From Microvirga rosea (GTDB lineage Bacteria > Pseudomonadota > Alphaproteobacteria > Rhizobiales > Beijerinckiaceae): 64,000 nt of DNA. A program made the translations under genes and the position numbers. A model generated the notes under the pieces. That model ran no database searches, was not told the DNA's origin, and saw nothing but the letters and a program-made list of their open reading frames with translations. How positions within the stretch are numbered: position 1 is the stretch's first letter; each line of letters opens with the position of its first letter. Of the stretch, positions 58,877 through 64,000 are shown one piece after another. Location: assembly GCF_020595095.1 (NCBI RefSeq), contig NZ_JAJDOP010000001.1, forward strand, positions 310,001 to 374,000, given 5' to 3'.

Positions 58877-60034
58877 ATGACGAATTTGGAAGCCTGGATC
58901 ATCGAGCAGGGACTGAGCGGATCGAGCATCGCGACGCTCCTCACCGGGATCGTCGAGCGCCTGGCGGCCGACGGCATTCCCCTCGCGCGGGCCTATATCG
59001 CCCTGCCGACCGTCAATCCGACGATCCGCGTCTTCAACCATACCTGGACACACCAGGGCGGCACCGTCGTCGAGGGTATTTCGCACGAGCGCAATCAGGA
59101 AGCCTTCGAGATCAGCCCCTTCGGCTACATGCTGCGGGAAGGCTTGAGCGAGCAGCATTGGCGCTTTCACGAGAATCACCCGATCCGGTTCGATCTCTTC
59201 GACGACATCCGGCGGGACGGCGGCACGGATTACCTGGCCCACCTCGTCAGGTTCGAAAACGCCGGGGCGCCGGACCTGCGCGGCATCGCGGTCTCGTTTT
59301 CGAGCTTGCGCGACGGCGGCTTCAGCCAGGAGGAGGTTGTCCGCATCGGGGCGATCATGCCCCTGCTCAGTCTGTCGGCCTATCGGATCGGTCTCTTCGA
59401 CCTGACGGTGGGAATGCTCGATACCTATGTGGGTTTGTCCGCCGGGCGGAGGGTCTTGAGCGGCGAGATCCGGCGCGGGGCCGGCGCCACCATCACGGCC
59501 GCCCTGCTTTTCGCGGACCTGCGGGGGTTCACGGCGCTGGCCGATCAGGTCGGCGCCCCTGTGATCGGCCGCCTCGACGAGCACCTGGAAGCGATGGCCG
59601 CGCCGATCGTCGCCGAAGGCGGGGAGGTGCTCAAATTCCTCGGCGATGGTCTTCTGGCGGCCTTTCCGATCACGGAAGACCAACCTCCGGAAGCGGCCGG
59701 CGCGGCGGCGATCCGGGCCGCGCTGTCCGCCTTTGCGCTGAACGATGCCGTCAACGAGACCCATCCGGATGCGATGCCGCTCCATCTCGATATCGCCCTT
59801 CACAGCGGCGACGTCTTCTATGGCAATATCGGCGCCGCCAGCCGTCTCGACTTCACGGTGATCGGTCCGGCCGTCAACGAGGTCAGCCGCATGGAGGCGC
59901 TCTGCAGTGGGCTCGATTGCCATCTGGTCATGTCGGCGGCCGTCGCGCAGGCCAGTCCGCTGCCCGTCCGGTCCCTGGGCCTGCACCGGCTCCGCGGCGT
60001 GCCGACGGAGCGGGAATTGTTCACGCTGGCCTAG
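58877..60034 (+). CDS. Class III adenylate/guanylate cyclase
   Basis: 385-aa protein. The C-terminal cyclase domain (from about residue 200) has the first metal Asp in LLFADLRGFTALADQ, the second in LKFLGDGLLAAFPI, and the transition-state Asn/Arg pair in NEVSRMEALCSG. The N-terminal ~190 residues (PFGYMLREGLSEQHWRF) are a soluble sensory domain not recognised. No membrane helix. ATG 58877 is preferred over GTG 58868 because of the spacing from AAGGTGA. Product assumed to be cAMP. Confidence 0.9.
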   Translation: MTNLEAWIIEQGLSGSSIATLLTGIVERLAADGIPLARAYIALPTVNPTIRVFNHTWTHQGGTVVEGISHERNQEAFEISPFGYMLREGLSEQHWRFHENHPIRFDLFDDIRRDGGTDYLAHLVRFENAGAPDLRGIAVSFSSLRDGGFSQEEVVRIGAIMPLLSLSAYRIGLFDLTVGMLDTYVGLSAGRRVLSGEIRRGAGATITAALLFADLRGFTALADQVGAPVIGRLDEHLEAMAAPIVAEGGEVLKFLGDGLLAAFPITEDQPPEAAGAAAIRAALSAFALNDAVNETHPDAMPLHLDIALHSGDVFYGNIGAASRLDFTVIGPAVNEVSRMEALCSGLDCHLVMSAAVAQASPLPVRSLGLHRLRGVPTERELFTLA

Positions 60035-60085
60035 CGCCGGGATTGGCCCCCCGTCGACCGCATGCGGACGGGAGGCAGGCCGACC

Positions 60086-60811
60086 TTAAACGAGATTGAC
60101 CTTTCCGGTGGCAAGATCGTAGACGCCGCCGACCACGAGGAGCTTCTTTTCCGCCACGCGCTCGCTCAGGATCGGTGTGGCTTTCCGGAGACGCTCGACA
60201 TTGAGCTTCACGTTCGCGACCGTCGCCGCGGCAGGAAGATCGGACGGCTTGTCCTTCCGGGCCACTTCCACCGCCGGCTTCAGGGCACCGATCAGTTCGG
60301 GAAGGTGACCGGGCAGCTTCAGTCCCTCGTCCAGGACTTTGACGGCTGCCGACACCGCGCCGCAGCTGGTGTGTCCCAGCACCAGAATCAGCGGAGCGCC
60401 GAGGAACTGGGTCCCGAATTCGAGGCTCGCCAACCCGTCGTCATTCACGAAATTGCCCGCAACCCGAACCACGAAAAGGTCGCCCGGCGACTGATCGAAG
60501 GCGTATTCGGGTGCGACGCGGGAATCGGAGCAGCTGACGATCGCGGCGATCGGATGCTGGGATTGGGCGCGTGCGGCCCGGCCAGCCGAAAAATCCTTCT
60601 GCTCCGGCGCATTCGCCACATAACGGGCATTTCCGTCCATGATGCGCTTGAGTGCGTCCTCGCCGCTGATGGCATTCTGCGGCGAGGCCTGCGCGAAGGC
60701 GCTGCCGGACTTCAAGGCAAGGCCGGACGCCATCGCCATCCCCGCACCGGCCATCAGAAGGCCTCGGCGGGAGAGATGGGGCGCTGTTCCGGCGGAACAC
60801 TTGTCACACAT
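60086..60811 (-). CDS. Beta-carbonic anhydrase with Tat-like signal peptide
   Basis: 241-aa zinc enzyme. Zinc ligands are in IVSCSDSRVAPEYAFD (Cys, Asp) and LVLGHTSCGAVSAA (His, Cys). The leader LSRRGLLMAGAGMAMASGLA is a twin-arginine signal, preceded by MCDKCSAG. Periplasmic beta-CA of this type is seen in other bacteria. It diverges from a winged-helix protein gene over 180 bases. Confidence 0.91.
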   Translation of the reverse strand: MCDKCSAGTAPHLSRRGLLMAGAGMAMASGLALKSGSAFAQASPQNAISGEDALKRIMDGNARYVANAPEQKDFSAGRAARAQSQHPIAAIVSCSDSRVAPEYAFDQSPGDLFVVRVAGNFVNDDGLASLEFGTQFLGAPLILVLGHTSCGAVSAAVKVLDEGLKLPGHLPELIGALKPAVEVARKDKPSDLPAAATVANVKLNVERLRKATPILSERVAEKKLLVVGGVYDLATGKVNLV

Positions 60812-60990
60812 GATTCGACCTCTCGATGGGAAAAGGCGGCAAAGAGCCGGTTCGCTGGGAACGGGGGCACAGGTTCCCTTGCGGCATGTGCACTTTCGGG
60901 GGTACTTCCTTAGGAGCAAAGTCCAAAACTTGCAGGGGTTGCGGATCGCATTCCCGCTCAGTCTCCGGACGCCGGAAGGGGTTTTACGCC

Positions 60991-61929
60991 ATGGGTCAGA
61001 TGATCCCGCAAACCGACGCCGTGGCGGCTGATTCGCCGTACGAAGACGCCATCCGGTTTTGTGTCGATGCCATCCTGCGGATGCATTGGGGCGAGAAGCT
61101 GATCAACAAGATCTTCGGCCGCGCGACGCAGTCCCACGCGGCGGGGCTTGCGATCATCATGCATTACGAGGCCCTCGAGGGTCGCGGAGGCCGGCCGACG
61201 CTGTCCCAGGTTCAGGCCCAGATGGGAAAAGCCCGGACGCTCGCGGCATTCTTCGGGCTCCTGCGGCTTGCGGGCATGATCCGCATCGAGGTCGACCCGG
61301 CGGACCGGCGTCAGCAATATCTGGTGCCGGCCACGCCCCTGATCGAAGGCCTGAAAGGCTGGATTCTCCACCATGTGCGCTGCTGCGAGATCATGGGATT
61401 CGTCGCGCCCGGCTTTGCGGCGCGCATCGGCGAGGACGAGGCCCTGTTCGCGGCCTTCATCGGCCGGACACGTCCCGTTCTGGAGCGCACCCGCACGCCT
61501 CCCGAAGCCGCGGCCGGATGGACCTGGATCGACAGTCTCGATTGCGGCGACCGAATCGGGCTTCTGCTCCTACGGGGCCACTACGCGGCGGCGGCTGCCG
61601 GTGAGACCTGGTTTTCGTTCAACAGCCGGCAGGTCGCCGAGAATCTCGGCATTTCCCATTCCCATGTCCGCAACGTCCTCAACCGGGCCGAGGAAAAGGG
61701 ACTGCTGACGCAGGATCGCCGTGGCAACGGCATTGCCCTTTCGGCCCATTTCGTCGGGGAGGCGAGGGCGTGGTTCACGGCCTTCTGGGGATGGGTCGCT
61801 CTGGCCGCGGAGGCGGCGCAGAACGCCGTCATGGGAGGCGAGGATCCTCATCGAGAGACCCGGCTGACGGTCGATCCGAACCGGTTTCAACCGACGTGGG
61901 CGGCCGGGCGGACCGAGCCCCTGCATTGA
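60991..61929 (+). CDS. Winged-helix DNA-binding protein of unknown function
   Basis: 312-aa cytoplasmic protein. A C-terminal wHTH (SFNSRQVAENLGISHSHVRN, VLNRAEEKGLLTQDRRGNGI, near residues 210-250) resembles GntR/MarR-type domains. An N-terminal region TLSQVQAQMGKARTLAAFFG may be a second HTH. The middle is a large Arg- and Ala-rich helical region without recognised ligand domain. Located divergently from the carbonic anhydrase, so a regulator of it is possible but unproven. Confidence 0.7.
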   Translation: MGQMIPQTDAVAADSPYEDAIRFCVDAILRMHWGEKLINKIFGRATQSHAAGLAIIMHYEALEGRGGRPTLSQVQAQMGKARTLAAFFGLLRLAGMIRIEVDPADRRQQYLVPATPLIEGLKGWILHHVRCCEIMGFVAPGFAARIGEDEALFAAFIGRTRPVLERTRTPPEAAAGWTWIDSLDCGDRIGLLLLRGHYAAAAAGETWFSFNSRQVAENLGISHSHVRNVLNRAEEKGLLTQDRRGNGIALSAHFVGEARAWFTAFWGWVALAAEAAQNAVMGGEDPHRETRLTVDPNRFQPTWAAGRTEPLH

Positions 61930-61948
61930 GGCCCGGCGCCCGGATCCG

Positions 61949-62098
61949 TCAGCGAATCAGCCCAAAGCCGACAACCGCGTAGGCGATCAGGAAGATCGCC
62001 ACGAAGACGTTGAGAAAGCGGGGCGCCACGATCGACGCGACGCCGAGGATCAGGGCCAGGAGGGGCAGGATGTTCTTGAGGCTGAAGGACAGGGTCAT
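61949..62098 (-). CDS. DUF3096 small membrane protein
   Basis: 49-aa protein with two membrane helices: LLALILGVASIVAP and LNVFVAIFLIAYAVVGFGLI. The APRFLNVFVAIFLI pattern matches DUF3096. ATG 62098; starts MTLSFSLKNILP. Function unknown. Confidence 0.75.
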   Translation of the reverse strand: MTLSFSLKNILPLLALILGVASIVAPRFLNVFVAIFLIAYAVVGFGLIR

Positions 62099-62132
62099 GG
62101 AATCTCCGGTTGATGGTGGCGCGACGGGCTGA

Positions 62133-62666
62133 CTACTCGACCTTCTCGTTCGGGTAGACGCCCCAGAGCTTGTCCTGACGGACATAGCCGTCGACGTCGC
62201 GGGCCCGCTCCATGACGATCACGACCCGGCACCAGGTGCCGTCGCAGCCCTTGATGTTGGTGATCACGCCGGGCTGCAGCTGAGCGACGACGCCGCTTTT
62301 GTCACTCGGGCCGTCGAGAATGGGGATCGGCGGAACCGCTCCCTTGGCCCAGGGCATCACGAGCGCCGTGCGCCGCCCGGACAGGAGAGAGTGCAGCACC
62401 CAGCCTTCCGTCCCTTCCGAATCGCGGATCCGCCGCCAGGTCTCGTATTCGGCGATGATCTCGACCGGCAGGCCGGCTCGCTGAAAGACCCAGGCGGTGC
62501 GATGATCCTTGGACGGGCCCTCCCGCAGGTTCACCCGGTCCGTCTTGAGGCTCACATAGCGCGGAACCGGAAGGCCGGTGCCGAGGCGCCCGCCGGGAGG
62601 CTGCTGCGCGAGAGCGGGCGGGACGCTGAAGACCATGAGGGCAAGAAGGAGCAGGATCCTGCGCAT
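62133..62666 (-). CDS. Secreted SH3-domain protein
   Basis: 177-aa exported protein: signal peptide MRRILLLLALMVFSVPPALA, then bacterial SH3 domain (VNLREGPSKDHRTAWVFQRA, GWVLHSLLSG) and a second SH3-like part (VAQLQPGVITNIKGCDGTWC). Likely binds peptidoglycan or another envelope target. It runs 34 bases before the DUF3096 gene. Confidence 0.87.
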   Translation of the reverse strand: MRRILLLLALMVFSVPPALAQQPPGGRLGTGLPVPRYVSLKTDRVNLREGPSKDHRTAWVFQRAGLPVEIIAEYETWRRIRDSEGTEGWVLHSLLSGRRTALVMPWAKGAVPPIPILDGPSDKSGVVAQLQPGVITNIKGCDGTWCRVVIVMERARDVDGYVRQDKLWGVYPNEKVE

Positions 62667-62829
62667 GTTTCCTCGTGTCGGGTTTGTCTCGGGTCGCGCC
62701 TCTGGTAGAGAAGCTTGGCGAGGGCCGCCACGCGGCGGCTCGTCGCCTTAGTGGCTGAAACAGGGTTAAGGGAGCGTGAAAACGCGCCCGGATCCGGCGA
62801 TTTTTCGAGCGCGGGGGCTTTGCAGGCCG

Positions 62830-63822
62830 ATGAAAAAGAGACCAGTCGTCGTCGTCACCCGCCGGTTGCCCGACGTGATCGAGACGCGGATGCGCGAACT
62901 CTTCGACACCCGGCTCAATCTCGAGGACGAGCCCCTGTCCCGCGAGGCCCTCGCGGAAGCGATGGCAAGCGCGGACGTCCTGGTGCCGACCGTGACGGAC
63001 GAGATCGACGCGGCCCTGCTCGACCGGGCCGGTCCCAACCTCAAGCTCATCGCGAATTTCGGCAACGGTGTCGACAACATCGACGTTCAGGCCGCGGTCG
63101 CGAAGGGGATGACCGTCACCAACACGCCGGGCGTTCTCACGGAGGACACCGCCGACATGACCATGGCGCTGATCCTCGCGGTGGCCCGGCGTATTCCCGA
63201 AGGAGCGCGGGTCATTCCGGAGGGCAAGTGGGAAGGCTGGTCCCCCACGTGGATGCTCGGGCGCCGGATCACGGGAAAGCGCCTGGGGATCGTCGGCATG
63301 GGCCGAATCGGGCAGGCCCTGGCGCGCCGGGCCAAGGCCTTCGGGTTGTCGATCCATTATCACAACCGCCGGCACGTGGCCCCCAAGATCGAGGCGGAAC
63401 TCGAGGCGACCTACTGGGAATCCCTCGATCAGATGCTGGCCCGCATGGACATCGTGTCGGTCAATTGCCCGCACACCCCGGCCACCTATCACCTCCTGTC
63501 CGCCCGCCGCCTCAAGCTGATGCGGCCCGACGCGATCCTGGTGAACACGGCGCGCGGCGAGGTCATCGACGAAGGGGCGCTCACCCGCCTCATCGAGGCC
63601 GGCGCGATCGCGGGGGCGGGCCTCGACGTGTTCGAGGAGGAGCCGGCGGTCAATCCACGCCTCGTCCGCCTCGCCAAGCAGGGCAAAGTCGTGCTGATGC
63701 CCCATATGGGCTCGGCGACCCACGAGGGGCGCATCGCGATGGGCGAGAAGGTCATCGTCAACATCCGGTCCTTCATCGACGGCCACAAGCCGCCGGACCG
63801 GGTGCTCCCGAGCATGCTGTAA
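62830..63822 (+). CDS. D-2-hydroxyacid dehydrogenase (glyoxylate/hydroxypyruvate reductase type)
   Basis: 330-aa NAD(P)-dependent dehydrogenase. The Rossmann loop is LGIVGMGRIGQALARRA near residue 155. Catalytic Arg in VNTARGEVIDEG, Glu in LDVFEEEPAV, and His in LMPHMGSATHEG. The NFGNGVDNIDV motif fits glyoxylate reductase (GhrB-type) enzymes. ATG 62830 gives MKKRPVVVVTRRLP; an upstream extension is not supported. Confidence 0.9.
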   Translation: MKKRPVVVVTRRLPDVIETRMRELFDTRLNLEDEPLSREALAEAMASADVLVPTVTDEIDAALLDRAGPNLKLIANFGNGVDNIDVQAAVAKGMTVTNTPGVLTEDTADMTMALILAVARRIPEGARVIPEGKWEGWSPTWMLGRRITGKRLGIVGMGRIGQALARRAKAFGLSIHYHNRRHVAPKIEAELEATYWESLDQMLARMDIVSVNCPHTPATYHLLSARRLKLMRPDAILVNTARGEVIDEGALTRLIEAGAIAGAGLDVFEEEPAVNPRLVRLAKQGKVVLMPHMGSATHEGRIAMGEKVIVNIRSFIDGHKPPDRVLPSML

Positions 63823-63829
63823 GGCGCCC

Positions 63830-64000
63830 TCAGGCAAAGCGGGAGGCAATCTCCTTCGCGGCCCGGTCTCCTTCTTCCCACGCGCCGCCGACCGTTCCCC
63901 ATTGGGCCCGGGACAGGGCTTCGCCGGCAAACCAGATCCGCCCATCGACCGGCTCCTTGAGCCGGTCCCGGATCGACACGAGTCCCGGCGGCACCACGGC
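63830..64000 (-). CDS. Flavin-containing amine oxidase, C-terminal fragment
   Basis: Fifty-six residues end the gene; the rest lies outside. GRIWFAGEALSRAQWGTVGG followed by AWEEGDRAAKEIA is the FAD-binding end of monoamine-oxidase-type proteins. Convergent with the dehydrogenase, seven bases between stops. Confidence 0.75.
   Translation of the reverse strand, partial: AVVPPGLVSIRDRLKEPVDGRIWFAGEALSRAQWGTVGGAWEEGDRAAKEIASRFA

Noticed and set aside
57464..59986. 840-codon open frame on - strand
   Set aside because: Antisense to irr, the EamA transporter and the cyclase; low-complexity, no family features.
62694..62829. tRNA-like hairpins before the D-2-hydroxyacid dehydrogenase
   Set aside because: Only a single GC-rich stem (GCCGCC...GGCGGC); no tRNA features.

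Overview
The window is GC-rich, densely coded chromosomal DNA from an alphaproteobacterium. The order Hyphomicrobiales (Rhizobiales) is well supported: an Irr-type and a Mur-type Fur regulator, a BA14K-type secreted protein, a PraR-like XRE regulator upstream of metK, and the hemE / PEP-synthase-regulator junction that carries the chromosome origin in Caulobacter and Rickettsia. A Microvirga- or Methylobacterium-like member is plausible, but this is an inference from protein flavour only. No rRNA, tRNA, IS element, prophage or CRISPR array was seen.

Layout. (1) 1-6.7 kb: rho-hemJ-hemE run left and a regulator-maf-aroE-coaE-dnaQ operon runs right from a 373-bp non-coding gap. That gap has the position, GANTC cluster, CtrA-like sites and DnaA-box-like sites expected of an alphaproteobacterial replication origin. 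(2) 6.7-12 kb: secB divergent from a TimA-mltA-smr-XRE string, then a PfkB kinase and a DUF202 protein. (3) 12-17.5 kb: leftward hisB-DUF2628-hisH-hisA-hisF-racemase-like-hisE-coaA operon. (4) 17.5-20.3 kb: hslVU and an endonuclease III-like glycosylase. (5) 20.4-24 kb: accessory genes (BA14K, RidA, PPOX, DUF3303), and a DUF2239 plus methyltransferase-like pair behind a promoter carrying two CCCGGG-centred palindromes. (6) 24-35.4 kb: translation and RNA cluster rimP-nusA-ylxR-infB-rbfA-truB ... rpsO-pnp (leftward), interrupted by a rightward ferritin-like gene and repeats. (7) 35.9-45.2 kb: metK-trmB, then mur-plsC-miaB-phoH-ybeY-corC-lnt and an XRE regulator. (8) 45.2-51.4 kb: rimI, tsaB, nitroreductase, Nfu scaffold, Usp, trpS, murJ. 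(9) 51.6-57.9 kb: AI-2E permease, DsbA-like protein, two small unknowns, fabA-fabB-fabI and divergent irr. (10) 58-64 kb: EamA transporter, adenylate cyclase, Tat-exported beta-carbonic anhydrase divergent from an unknown winged-helix protein, SH3 protein, D-2-hydroxyacid dehydrogenase, and the end of an amine oxidase.

The genes are mostly housekeeping and heavily coupled: many 1-4-base ATGA, GTGA or TGATG overlaps, and many GTG or TTG starts. A dispersed repeat with palindromic GTCATTCCGGGG / CCCCGGAATGAC ends fills the longer gaps near 27.8, 35.7, 48.0 and 51.5 kb. Both translation operons (rimP and rpsO) have terminator-shaped hairpins in their own leaders, which suggests attenuation. No clearly new multi-gene system is proven here. 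The best leads are the predicted origin, the double-operator DUF2239/methyltransferase-like operon, and the two leader terminators.
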